Both the position numbers and the translations under genes were made by a program. Below are positions 17,533-25,892 of a stretch of DNA of 64,000 bases, piece by piece. The notes beneath the pieces are model-generated. The model had not been told where the DNA came from. It saw only the letters and a list, made by a program, of their open reading frames with translations, and searched no databases. This stretch comes from Acidovorax sp. KKS102 (GTDB lineage: Bacteria > Pseudomonadota > Gammaproteobacteria > Burkholderiales > Burkholderiaceae_C), in assembly GCF_000302535.1 (NCBI RefSeq), contig NC_018708.1:2418001-2482000 (forward strand), in the 5' to 3' direction. Within the stretch, counting starts at the first letter, position 1. Every line of letters begins with the position of its first letter.

Positions 17533-17649
17533 GGTCTCCCACAACGGCTCCTGACTTGGCGGAGGAAGTTGGCGGGGGCTGTACACCCGTGCAACCTGCA
17601 TCCGCATGGCCGGAGGGCTTGGTGGCCGCTTCAGGCGTGTTCGGCGTCG

Positions 17650-17934
17650 TCAGGCCAATTTGCCCTTGAGCGTATGCCCCAGCGTGCGCCAGCCGGCTTG
17701 CTCTGCATGCGCCACCTTGAAGATCCTGAGATCCGCCTGGCTCTCGCGTTTGACTTTGAAAATCTTGAAGCTGGCCTGGTTCTCGTAGTTCACAAAGAAC
17801 CACAGCGCATCGCCCGTGGCCTGTGTGGCGTAGCCCACCTCGTGCCAGCACAGGTCGGCCTGGCTCTCATAGGCCACTTCGCACACGCGTGCATCGGACT
17901 GGTTCTCGTACTTCACTTCCAGAATCTTGGCCAT
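17650..17934 (-). CDS. DUF6150-like protein with six short repeats
   Basis: This 94-residue protein is built almost entirely of a 13-residue repeat of the form xxVxYExQAxxxx. The units begin LEVKYENQ, CEVAYESQ, HEVGYATQ, FFVNYENQ, FKVKRESQ and FKVAHAEQ. The glutamine is invariant, and the pattern of alternating hydrophobics suggests beta strands stacked into a sheet or short solenoid. I recognise the family as DUF6150, whose function is unknown. There is no signal peptide. It is monocistronic as far as I can see. Confidence 0.75.
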   Translation of the reverse strand: MAKILEVKYENQSDARVCEVAYESQADLCWHEVGYATQATGDALWFFVNYENQASFKIFKVKRESQADLRIFKVAHAEQAGWRTLGHTLKGKLA

Positions 17935-18175
17935 GGGCGTCCTTTTCGGGGTGTGGGCGGATGATCTTGAAACTGACGGTGTCTCAACACGGAGCTTTCA
18001 ACGCCAGGAACCTGCGTGGCGCTGCCTTGCGAGGTTATCCAAAACTGTGGATATCGGACAGCGTGCGGTGCAAGAGGATGTAAACAAACTTCAACCCGCA
18101 GTGGCGCCCTGGGTGGCTCGGCGTGCCGGGCAGCGGTAAGGTAGGGGCTTCTACACCTCCACCGCGAAAGCCGCT

Positions 18176-18883
18176 ATGCCCCATACCCCGCGCCGTGCCC
18201 ACACCGAAGGCCATCGTTCTGACCGCATTGGCTGGCTCCGCGCGGCCGTGTTGGGGGCCAACGACGGCATCGTCTCCACCGCCAGCCTGGTGGTGGGCGT
18301 GGCTGCTGCGCAGTCCAGCCAGTCCACCATCGTGATGACGGCAGTGGCCGGGCTGGTGGCGGGCGCCATGTCGATGGCGGCGGGCGAATATGTGTCGGTG
18401 CATTCGCAGGCCGATACCGAAAAGGCGGACCTGGACCGAGAGCGGGCCGAACTGGCTGCTGACCCGGCGGCTGAGGCGCGCGAACTGACCGCCATCTACG
18501 TCGCCCGAGGCCTGACGCCTGAACTGGCTCAGCAGGTGTCGGCGCAACTCATGGCGCACGATGCGCTGGGCGCCCATGCGCGGGACGAGCTGCAGGTGTC
18601 CACGGCACTCGCTGCCCGTCCGGTGCAGGCGGCCCTGACTTCGGCGGCCAGCTTCGCGGTAGGGGCCGCACTGCCACTGGCTGTTGCCGTGGTGTCGCCC
18701 GCCAGCAGCCTGCTGTATGCGGTGGCAGGTTCTGCACTGGTGTTTTTGGCATTGCTCGGGGCCTTGGCTGCACACACAGGCGGCGCGGGGATGGCTGTGG
18801 GTGCCTGGCGTGTGACCTTTTGGGGGGCACTGGCCATGGCGATCACGGCGGGGGTGGGCGCGTGGTTTGGGGCGCCGGTGTGA
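18176..18883 (+). CDS. VIT1/CCC1-family iron/manganese transporter
   Basis: This 235-residue protein starts with a His/Arg-rich segment and then the VIT1 signature GWLRAAVLGANDGIVSTASL, followed by AGAMSMAAGEYVSVHSQADTE. A charged cytoplasmic helix pair (metal-binding in the family, rich in Glu/Asp) and three further hydrophobic helices complete it. CCC1-like proteins move Fe2+ or Mn2+ out of the cytosol against H+. It is a single gene with no obvious iron box upstream. Confidence 0.9.
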   Translation: MPHTPRRAHTEGHRSDRIGWLRAAVLGANDGIVSTASLVVGVAAAQSSQSTIVMTAVAGLVAGAMSMAAGEYVSVHSQADTEKADLDRERAELAADPAAEARELTAIYVARGLTPELAQQVSAQLMAHDALGAHARDELQVSTALAARPVQAALTSAASFAVGAALPLAVAVVSPASSLLYAVAGSALVFLALLGALAAHTGGAGMAVGAWRVTFWGALAMAITAGVGAWFGAPV

Positions 18884-18976
18884 GGGGCAGGAAGAGTCCA
18901 CCAACGATCCAAGGCCTCAGGCAAGCACCTTCCGCGCTGGGCACTAGTATTTGAAGCAAATATTTGACCAAAATCG

Positions 18977-19025
18977 GTCTGTAGCGCTAGTGAAATATGC
19001 GCTGACAGCTATTAAATCGTGAGCA
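18977..19025 (-). repeat. Repeat family 1, copy C (3' end of hipA)
   Basis: On the minus strand it reads GAATGCTCACGATTTAATAG, then CTGTCAGCGCATATTTC, then ACTAGCGCTACAG. It starts immediately after the hipA stop codon (19029-19027) in the same orientation as hipA. Confidence 0.8.
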
Positions 19026-19026
19026 T

Positions 19027-20409
19027 TCAGCCTTCGCCTGCCGCGCCCGTACGGGTGCTCTGGCTGATGCGGACGGCACCGGTCAGCCGCTGCTGCACGG
19101 TGGTGCGCACTGCCGGTGGCGCATCCTGCAGCAGCACGGGCCAGTCGGCCTGGGCCTGTTTGACCACATCGCGCAGCAGCGCCAGGTGCCGGGGCACCCG
19201 CAGCAGCCCGGCCGATTTCATCAGGCCTTCCATGTCGTCCCAGGTCAGTGCCCGCAGGGTTTTGTCGATGGCGCGGTTCACCGCGTATTGCTGGTCGGGC
19301 ACGCCCTCAAAAAACGCGGCCACGCACACGGGGTCGTACACCGGGGCCAGTTGGGGCACGCGGCCGTCGGGGTAGACCAGGGCCCAGTTTTTCAGGTGCG
19401 CGTCGGTGTTGCCCATCAGGATGAAGGCCACCATGCGCGCCAGAAACTCGCGCGTGTCCTGCACGGGTTGGCGGCTCAGGCGGTTGAGCACGCGCAGCAT
19501 GGTGGCCCAGTCCTGCAGCACGCCCTTGCCGTGCGACTTGCCGTATTTCTGGCGCGGCGTGTAGCCCAGCACCTGGTTGAACTCCTCCATGTGCACGCGG
19601 GCGCCGCCGGGCAGGTGGTCAAACCGCTGTACGGCCAATATTTCGTTGAAGGGCACGGCGTCGGGCAGGTCGGCCTCGGCGCGGGTGATGACTTGCACAT
19701 CGGCGCAATGCAGGCCCAGCGCCTTGCACAGCTGGTAGCCCGTGTACTCGTTGGCCACCAGATCGGGGTGGGCGGTGGTGGGCAGCTTCAGGATGACGCT
19801 GCCCGCCGCGCCCCGGCGGTGCACGGTGTAGCGGCGGCCCTCCTGCACCGCGCTGAACTTGGTCACCACGCCGGGCAGCGAGGCCGCGTCTTCCACCGGG
19901 AACTCCACAAACCCTGGCTCCAGCACATCCAGTCCCTGGGTGGTGTGCCAATAGCGCACCACGTCCGGGATGCCGTCCTGCGCGGGCACGGGTTCCACCT
20001 CCAGCGCGCCCATCAGGTCGTGGCCTGCTGCAGCCAGCAGCTCGAACTCGTCGTCGGGGCTGCAGCCCCGCTCGCGCGCCAGCCGCTCGCGGTTGTGGCC
20101 CTCGGGCAGCAGGTTCTGAAAGTACACCGGCCAGCGCCCGTCGGTGCGCACCAGCCGCGCATCGCGCGCCGACGCCAGAATTTGCTGCGTGGCCGCTTCG
20201 TCCGCGCCCTGGTAGCTGAGCGACAGGGTGGGGCGCTGCGGGTTGCGGATGTAGCTCTCGTCAAACGAAACCCGCAGGATGTCGCCGTACTGCGAGAGGT
20301 AGCCAATCGCTTCACGACGGCTTGCTGTCGTACCTGACTCGCTCGCGCTGCCGCTCGCCTGCGGGGGCCGGTGCAGGTACAGGCGCAGGTAGCGGATGGA
20401 GGTGCTCAT
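19027..20409 (-). CDS. hipA: HipA-family serine/threonine kinase toxin
   Basis: This 460-residue type II toxin kinase has catalytic residues in LMGNTDAHLKNWAL (Asp336, Asn341) and the metal-binding Asp359 in APVYDPV. The ATP-side lysine lies in VILKLP (Lys208), and NEYTGYQLCKALGL is the usual HipA helix. HipA kinases phosphorylate aminoacyl-tRNA synthetases and halt growth. The P-loop that carries the autophosphorylated serine in E. coli is divergent here (SLPGVVTKFSAVQ, residues 177-189). It lies 39 bases after its antitoxin gene, the normal order. A chaperone- or phage-defence role is possible but not shown. Confidence 0.92.
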   Translation of the reverse strand: MSTSIRYLRLYLHRPPQASGSASESGTTASRREAIGYLSQYGDILRVSFDESYIRNPQRPTLSLSYQGADEAATQQILASARDARLVRTDGRWPVYFQNLLPEGHNRERLARERGCSPDDEFELLAAAGHDLMGALEVEPVPAQDGIPDVVRYWHTTQGLDVLEPGFVEFPVEDAASLPGVVTKFSAVQEGRRYTVHRRGAAGSVILKLPTTAHPDLVANEYTGYQLCKALGLHCADVQVITRAEADLPDAVPFNEILAVQRFDHLPGGARVHMEEFNQVLGYTPRQKYGKSHGKGVLQDWATMLRVLNRLSRQPVQDTREFLARMVAFILMGNTDAHLKNWALVYPDGRVPQLAPVYDPVCVAAFFEGVPDQQYAVNRAIDKTLRALTWDDMEGLMKSAGLLRVPRHLALLRDVVKQAQADWPVLLQDAPPAVRTTVQQRLTGAVRISQSTRTGAAGEG

Positions 20410-20448
20410 GGGGCGTGGGCCTGCCAGTGCGGTGGGGCGTCGCCAAGC

Positions 20449-20751
20449 TCAGCGGCGCAGGCTGTCCACGACCGAGGGTGGCGCATCCACCCCCTCGGGC
20501 TGGCCCAGAAACTTGCCGCCGGACTGAATGAACGCCTCCAGGCTGGGACGCAGGCTGCTGGGCACGGCAATGATGTCCATGCCCAGCACCCGCGCCATTT
20601 CGGCCAGGGTGGAATAGCGGGGGTCCAGGTCGCCGCCTTCGGTGCGCTGCACCGTCATGCGGGAGAGGCCCGCACTTTCCGCCAGCTGGGCCTGGGTCAT
20701 CTGGTGGGCTTTGCGGGCGGCGGCGAGGGTGGGGATGAGATCGGTTGACAT
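20449..20751 (-). CDS. hipB: HipB-family antitoxin / autorepressor (XRE HTH)
   Basis: This 100-residue protein has a helix-turn-helix, MTQAQLAESAGLSRMTVQR, at about residues 17-36, and a C-terminal tail that in HipB proteins contacts HipA. It should neutralise HipA and repress its own operon. I start at the ATG at 20751 rather than the upstream ATG at 20799, because the upstream one would read through the inverted-repeat operator and promoter. The gene overlaps an AT-rich island, unlike the surrounding GC-rich sequence. Confidence 0.9.
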   Translation of the reverse strand: MSTDLIPTLAAARKAHQMTQAQLAESAGLSRMTVQRTEGGDLDPRYSTLAEMARVLGMDIIAVPSSLRPSLEAFIQSGGKFLGQPEGVDAPPSVVDSLRR

Positions 20752-20762
20752 GATGCTATTTA

Positions 20763-20786
20763 TACTCTTTTTATAATCAAAGAGTA
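20763..20786. promoter_or_regulatory. HipB operator overlapping the hipBA promoter
   Basis: TACTCTTT and AAAGAGTA form a perfect 8-base inverted repeat separated by 8 bases. The E. coli HipB operator, TATCC-N8-GGATA, has the same 8-base spacing. On the minus strand the -10-like TATAAA lies inside the spacer region, and the hipB start codon is 12 bases away. Confidence 0.7.
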
Positions 20787-20820
20787 GAAAAATATACAAA
20801 TTATTTGCGCCATGCTAGGT

Positions 20821-21780
20821 TTAGGGCAAAGCCAATGGAGGCAATACCTCGCTGCGCTCTGCGCAAAACCGCTGCGCTTCCTGCACCAGCCACTCCCGCA
20901 CCAGCTCCATCGCCGGGCTCGGGTGGGTGGTGGTCACAAACGAATAGGCCGCGCGCGATGGCACGCTGCGTCCCAGCAGCGGCACCAGGCGCCCGGCCTT
21001 CACGTCCTGCAGCACCAGCGCGGCGCGGCCCATGGCGATGCCCTGGCCGGCCAATGCGGCGCCCAGTGCCAGTTGCGACAGGTTGAATTGCTGGCCGCCG
21101 GCCCAGGGCGGGGGCGTGGCGCCCCTTTGCGCAAACCAGTGCTGCCATTCCTCATAGGTGTCTGCACCATCCCAGGCGCTGCCGTCGTGCAGCAGCCAGT
21201 CTCCGTGCAGATCCTCGGGCGTGTTGATGGGCGGGTGCCGGGCCAGGAACTCGGGGCTGGCCACCGGAATGAGCCATTCGTCCAGGAACACGGTGGCGTT
21301 CAGGTCGCGGTAGCCGCCCAGGTCAAAGCGCACGGCGGCCTTCACGCCGTCGCGCACCATGCGGGTGCGGTCCAGCGTGTGGAACTCGCCAAACACGCGC
21401 AGCCCGGTGTGCGGGTGTTGGCGAAAGAAGTCGCCCAACCGGGGCGTGAGCCAGCTCATGGCAAACGAGGGAGAGCAGCTCAGCGTGGCGGTGGCGGCCT
21501 CGGCCGGTTGGCGCATCTGGGCCAGGGTGCTTTCGATGGCATCAAAGCTCTCGCGCAGCACCACGGCCAGCCATTTGCCCTCGGGCGTGGGCACCAGCGC
21601 GCGCGGGGTGCGCAAGAAGAGGGGGCGGCGCAGCCAGTCTTCAAGCTGCTTGACCTGCTGGCTCACGGCACCCTGGGTGATGCACAGCTCGGCCGCCGCC
21701 TTGGTAAAGCTGCCGTGGCGGGCCGCTGCATCAAAACTGCGCAGCCAAGCGAGCAGGGAAGGGGAGAGGCGAATATCCAT
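20821..21780 (-). CDS. LysR-family regulator, divergent from dsdA (DsdC-like)
   Basis: This 319-residue LysR regulator has the N-terminal winged helix SFTKAAAELCITQGAVSQQVKQ and a periplasmic-binding-like effector domain. The GcvA/DsdC-type N-terminus (LSPSLLAWLRSFDAAARHGS) and divergent placement 93 bases from a D-serine ammonia-lyase gene suggest it activates that operon in response to D-serine or a related amino acid. The start is set at 21780, where MDIRLSPSL begins the domain. The CTAAT typical of GcvA-type boxes occurs at 21789-21793. Confidence 0.88.
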   Translation of the reverse strand: MDIRLSPSLLAWLRSFDAAARHGSFTKAAAELCITQGAVSQQVKQLEDWLRRPLFLRTPRALVPTPEGKWLAVVLRESFDAIESTLAQMRQPAEAATATLSCSPSFAMSWLTPRLGDFFRQHPHTGLRVFGEFHTLDRTRMVRDGVKAAVRFDLGGYRDLNATVFLDEWLIPVASPEFLARHPPINTPEDLHGDWLLHDGSAWDGADTYEEWQHWFAQRGATPPPWAGGQQFNLSQLALGAALAGQGIAMGRAALVLQDVKAGRLVPLLGRSVPSRAAYSFVTTTHPSPAMELVREWLVQEAQRFCAERSEVLPPLALP

Positions 21781-21873
21781 TATTAATACTAATGTTTCGC
21801 TCAATATAAATGGTTTGTGATGGTGGCGTGACAGGCGAAGAATGAGGGCAACACTCTTCGAGACACAGATGCC
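21781..21873. promoter_or_regulatory. Divergent control region of LysR and dsdA
   Basis: This 93-base region is AT-rich at its left end. It contains TATTAATACTAATG and CAATATAAATGG, half-sites of the kind bound by LysR proteins, next to the regulator start. I see no strong -35/-10 pair. Confidence 0.5.
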
Positions 21874-23238
21874 ATGACGACTGCCGAGACCCAACCTGCC
21901 TTGGATGCCTTGCTGGCTGCCCGTTTGCGCAATGCCCAGCCTGCTTTGTGGACCAACGCAGCCCGGGAGGTGCAGCCTGCCGCAGCGATGTCCGCATTGG
22001 GCAGGACTATTAGTCTGGATGATACGAAAGGGGCGGCGGCGCGTTTGGCGCGTTTTGCCGGGCTGCTGGCCCAGGTGTTCCCCGAGCTAGCCGCAACAGG
22101 TGGCGTGGTGGAGTCGCCCCTGCTGCCCGCTACGGCGCTGCAGCTCGCATTGGGCATGGCCGAGGGGCAAGGCCGACTGTTCATCAAGGCCGACCACAGC
22201 CTGCCCGTCGCCGGCTCCATCAAGGCCCGGGGTGGCATGCACGAGGTGCTGGAGTTTGCCGAGGGGCTGGCGCTGCAGCATGGGCTGGTGCAGCCCGGCG
22301 GTGACTACCGCGCGCTGGCGACGCCGCAGGCGCGCGAGGTGCTGGGCCGCTACCAGGTGGCGGTGGGTTCTACCGGCAACCTGGGCATGAGCATTGGTGT
22401 GGTGGCGTCGGCCCTGGGCTTTCAGGCCACGGTGCACATGTCGGCCGATGCCAAGGACTGGAAGAAAGACCGTCTGCGAAAGCGTGGTGTGCAGGTGGTG
22501 GAACACGCGGGCGACTACGAGCGCGCCGTGGCCGCAGGCCGTGCCGAGGCGGCCAGCAACCCGCTGTGCCACTTTGTGGACGACGAGCAATCGTTCTCGC
22601 TGCTGCTGGGCTACAGCGCGGCGGCGCTGCATCTACAAAAGCAACTGGCAGAGCAAGGTGTGGCGGTGGATGCCGAGCACCCGCTCATCGTCTACCTGCC
22701 GTGTGGTGTGGGCGGCGCGCCCGCAGGCATCACCTTTGGCCTGCGGCACGTGCTGGGGCCGCATGTGCACTGCTTCTTTGCGGAGCCGGTGCAGTCGCCA
22801 TGCTTCATGGTGCAAATGATGGCCGATGCAACGCAAGGTGTGGGGCAGCACCCCTCGGTCTACGACTGGGGCCTGACCAACCGCACCGAGGCCGATGGCC
22901 TGGCCGTGCCGCGTGCATCGCTGCTGGCGGCCGAGCTGATGCGGCCGCTGCTGTCAGGCGTGTTCACCGTGGCCGACGACACCCTGTTTGCGCACCTGGT
23001 GCGGGTGCTGGACGCCTTGGGCGAGCGCATCGAGCCCTCGGCCGCCGCAGGCTTTAGCGGCCCAGCCATATTGACGGGCACCACCGCCGGGCAGGCCTGG
23101 CTGCGCAGCACGGGCATCGACGCGGTGTTGCCCCAGGCCACCCACCTGGTGTGGACCACGGGCGGCCTGCTGGTGCCCGATGCGCAGTACCAGGGCTTTG
23201 TACAGCGCGGGCGGGCCGTGCTGGCTGCGCAGGCCTGA
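21874..23238 (+). CDS. dsdA: D-serine ammonia-lyase
   Basis: This 454-residue fold-type II PLP enzyme has the Schiff-base lysine in SIKARGGM (Lys117), the phosphate loop [12 protein letters not shown], and a GGAPAGI cofactor glycine loop. The fit to DsdA is full length. It converts D-serine to pyruvate and ammonia in the cytoplasm, detoxifying D-serine and using it as a carbon and nitrogen source. It is first in a co-directional series with a Bug receptor, an amidase and an FAD oxidase. A long pyrimidine tract follows its stop. Confidence 0.93.
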   Translation: MTTAETQPALDALLAARLRNAQPALWTNAAREVQPAAAMSALGRTISLDDTKGAAARLARFAGLLAQVFPELAATGGVVESPLLPATALQLALGMAEGQGRLFIKADHSLPVAGSIKARGGMHEVLEFAEGLALQHGLVQPGGDYRALATPQAREVLGRYQVAVGSTGNLGMSIGVVASALGFQATVHMSADAKDWKKDRLRKRGVQVVEHAGDYERAVAAGRAEAASNPLCHFVDDEQSFSLLLGYSAAALHLQKQLAEQGVAVDAEHPLIVYLPCGVGGAPAGITFGLRHVLGPHVHCFFAEPVQSPCFMVQMMADATQGVGQHPSVYDWGLTNRTEADGLAVPRASLLAAELMRPLLSGVFTVADDTLFAHLVRVLDALGERIEPSAAAGFSGPAILTGTTAGQAWLRSTGIDAVLPQATHLVWTTGGLLVPDAQYQGFVQRGRAVLAAQA

Positions 23239-23248
23239 TGGCTGAGCA

Positions 23249-23285
23249 CCTTCTTTTCTCTTCTTTCTCCTCACTTTCTTATCTG
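23249..23285 (+). other. Pyrimidine-rich inter-cistronic tract
   Basis: Between dsdA and the Bug receptor the coding strand is almost all C and T (ACCTTCTTTTCTCTTCTTTC and on to CTTATC). It has no hairpin. It could be a Rho-entry-type or unstructured loading region ahead of the TCTGGAGCC ribosome binding site. Function is not shown. Confidence 0.4.
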
Positions 23286-23295
23286 GAGCCACGCC

Positions 23296-24282
23296 ATGAA
23301 CCGCAAGCAACTGCTTTTGTCTGCCGCCGTCTGTGCCGTCCTGGGCGCCACTGCGTGGGCCCCGGCCATGGCGCAGGAGGCTGCCTTCCCCACCAAGCCG
23401 ATCACGCTGGTGATTCCGTTCCCGCCCGGTGGTGCTACCGATGTACTGGGGCGGTTGATCGGCAAAAAGCTGGGCGACAAGCTGGGCCAGAGCGTGGTGA
23501 TTGACAACCGCGCCGGTGCAGGCACGGTGATTGGTGCGACGTCGGTGGCGCGGGCAGCCCCCGATGGCTACACGCTGCTCATGAGCTCGGGCACCACCTT
23601 CACCGTCAATCCTGCGGTGCGCGCCAAGCTGCCCTACGACCCGGTCAAGAGCTTTGAGCCCATCGGCATCACGGGCCGCACGGGCTTGATCCTGCTGGCC
23701 AACAAGGATGTGCCTGCCAACGACCTGAAGCAGTTTGTGGCCCTGGTGAAGGCGGCTCCCGACAAGTATTCGTATGGCTCGTTCGGCACGGGCACCACGT
23801 CGCAGTTTGCGGGCGAGATGTTCTTCCACGCAGCGGGCCTCAAGATCCAGCATGTGCCCTACAAGGGCAGTGCGCCCGCCATGACCGACCTGCTCGGTGG
23901 GCAGATTCCGTTCACTGTCGATACCGTGTCGGCCGCGCTGCCGCAGCTCAAGGACGGCAAGATCAAGGCCATTGCGGTGACGTCTGGCAAGCGCTCGGCC
24001 CTGCTGCCCAAGGTGCCCACGCTGGCCGAGAGTGGCTACCCGGGCCTGGAGATGGACACCTGGCTGGCCATGGTGGCGCCGCGTGGGCTGCCACCGGCGG
24101 TGAAGTCGCGGCTGGAGCTGGCGCTGGCCCAGGTGGTGTCAGACCCCGAGACGCGTGACAAGATGATCGCGGTAGGGTTCGAGCCGTCCTATGCTTCGTC
24201 CAAGGTGTTGGCCGAGCTGATCGACAAGGAGTTGCCGCTGATGCGCGCCATTGCACAGCGTGCCGCCATCACCGCAGACTGA
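23296..24282 (+). CDS. Bug/TTT-family periplasmic substrate-binding receptor
   Basis: This 328-residue protein has a Sec signal peptide ending AMAQEA and the Bug-family opening FPTKPITLVIPFPPGGATDV, then RAAPDGYTLL and a GTTSQFAGEMF pocket segment. In tripartite tricarboxylate transport it delivers ligands to TctA/TctB membrane proteins. Neither is encoded nearby, as is common for the many orphan Bug receptors of Burkholderiales. Its position in a D-serine operon suggests an amino acid, amide or keto acid ligand, which is inference. Confidence 0.9.
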   Translation: MNRKQLLLSAAVCAVLGATAWAPAMAQEAAFPTKPITLVIPFPPGGATDVLGRLIGKKLGDKLGQSVVIDNRAGAGTVIGATSVARAAPDGYTLLMSSGTTFTVNPAVRAKLPYDPVKSFEPIGITGRTGLILLANKDVPANDLKQFVALVKAAPDKYSYGSFGTGTTSQFAGEMFFHAAGLKIQHVPYKGSAPAMTDLLGGQIPFTVDTVSAALPQLKDGKIKAIAVTSGKRSALLPKVPTLAESGYPGLEMDTWLAMVAPRGLPPAVKSRLELALAQVVSDPETRDKMIAVGFEPSYASSKVLAELIDKELPLMRAIAQRAAITAD

Positions 24283-24316
24283 ACCCGTGGGACCAGAACA
24301 AGGAGACAAGCCCGAG

Positions 24317-25879
24317 ATGACCACCACAAACCCCCAAGCCCTGGTTGAGCTGACGGCCAACGAACTGCGCCACTGCATTGGCACGCGCGAGATTTCGCCG
24401 GTGGAGCTGCTCGACGCGTGCATTGAACGCATCGAGGCCGTGAACCCGCATGTGAATGCCGTCACCGCCACCTGCTACGACCGCGCCCGCACCGAGGCCA
24501 AGGCGGCCGAGCGGGCGGTGCTGCGCGGCGAGCCGCTGGGCCTGCTGCATGGCCTGCCCATGGGCGTGAAGGACCTGGAGGCCACGGCGGGCCTGCTGAC
24601 CACCTACGGATCGCAGATCTACCGCGAACACATTCCGGCCGAGGACAACGTGCTGGTGGCACGCCTGCGCGCAGCGGGCGCCATCGTCACCGGCAAGACC
24701 AACATCCCCGAAATGGGTGCGGGCGCCAATTCGCGCAACACCGTGTGGGGTGCCACGGGCAACCCGTTCAACCCGAACCTGAACGCCGGGGGGTCGTCGG
24801 GCGGCTCGGCCGCTGCGCTGGCGTGCGACATGCTGCCGGTGTGCACGGGCTCGGACACGGGCGGGTCGCTGCGCATTCCGGCGTCCATTTGTGGTGTGGT
24901 GGGTTTCAGGCCCTCGCCCGGCGTGGTGCCCAGCTCGCGCAAGCTGCTGGGCTGGACGCCGATTTCGGTGGTTGGCCCCATGGGCCGCACGGTGGAAGAG
25001 GCCTGCCTGCAACTGGCCGCATCGGCGGGCATGTCGCCCGGCGACCCGCTGAGCTACCCGCTGGACCCGATGAGTTTCTTGCTGCCTGAAACCGTGGACC
25101 TGAGCCGCCTGCGCGTGGCCACCACCGAGGACTTTGGCGCCTGCGCTGTGGACAACGGCATCCGCGCCGTGTTCCGCAACAAGGTGCGAGCCATGAAGCA
25201 CGTGTTTGCGCGTTGCGACGCCATCGACATCGATCTGGGCGATGTGCACCGCTGCTTTGACGTGCTGCGCGCCGAGGCCTTTGTGGCCAGCACGCGCGAG
25301 GCCTATGAGCGCGACCCCGCCAGCCTGGGCCCCAACACCCGCGCCAATTACGAAATGGGCGCCGCCATGACGCTGCTGGACAGCGCCTGGGCGCAGGCAG
25401 AGCAGACACGCATCCTGGCGCGGTTCCAGAAGTTGTACGAGGACTACGACATCATCCTCGCGCCCACCACGCCGGTATCGCCGTTTGCGTGGACCGAGCT
25501 GTTTGCCAGCCACATCAACGGCGAGCCGCAGGCCAACTATTACCGCTGGCTGGCGCTCACGTATGTGACCACGCTCACCACCCACCCGGCACTCAGCCTG
25601 CCGTGCGGGCTGGACGACGCCGGCATGCCGTTTGGCCTGCAGATCGTGGGGCGCTTCCGTGCCGACCGCCACACGCTGGGCGTGGGGCATGCGCTGGAGC
25701 AGGCGTTCAAGGGCATTGCCGGGCTGGCGCGCCCACGCCCTGACATGGCCAAGCTGATGCAGACGCGCGCCGAACCCGCGCTGACCTCCATCGTGACCGT
25801 GGCACCCGACCCCCGCGATGCCCGCAGCCTGCCGCGTGACGACCGTGCGGCATCGGCAGCGCAGGTGTCGGCCGTTTGA
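24317..25879 (+). CDS. Amidase signature-family hydrolase
   Basis: This 520-residue enzyme has the Ser-cis-Ser-Lys triad: Lys85 in GVKDLEA, cis-Ser161 in GGSSGGSAAA and nucleophile Ser184 in SDTGGSLRIPAS. It hydrolyses a carboxamide to acid plus ammonia. AGGAG at 24301-24305 fixes the start at 24317. It is not GatA: no gatB or gatC is adjacent and the C-terminal part differs. In context it may release D-amino acids from amides or N-acyl forms for DsdA and the oxidase, which is inference. Confidence 0.88.
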   Translation: MTTTNPQALVELTANELRHCIGTREISPVELLDACIERIEAVNPHVNAVTATCYDRARTEAKAAERAVLRGEPLGLLHGLPMGVKDLEATAGLLTTYGSQIYREHIPAEDNVLVARLRAAGAIVTGKTNIPEMGAGANSRNTVWGATGNPFNPNLNAGGSSGGSAAALACDMLPVCTGSDTGGSLRIPASICGVVGFRPSPGVVPSSRKLLGWTPISVVGPMGRTVEEACLQLAASAGMSPGDPLSYPLDPMSFLLPETVDLSRLRVATTEDFGACAVDNGIRAVFRNKVRAMKHVFARCDAIDIDLGDVHRCFDVLRAEAFVASTREAYERDPASLGPNTRANYEMGAAMTLLDSAWAQAEQTRILARFQKLYEDYDIILAPTTPVSPFAWTELFASHINGEPQANYYRWLALTYVTTLTTHPALSLPCGLDDAGMPFGLQIVGRFRADRHTLGVGHALEQAFKGIAGLARPRPDMAKLMQTRAEPALTSIVTVAPDPRDARSLPRDDRAASAAQVSAV

Positions 25880-25892
25880 GCAGGAGGAGCAG

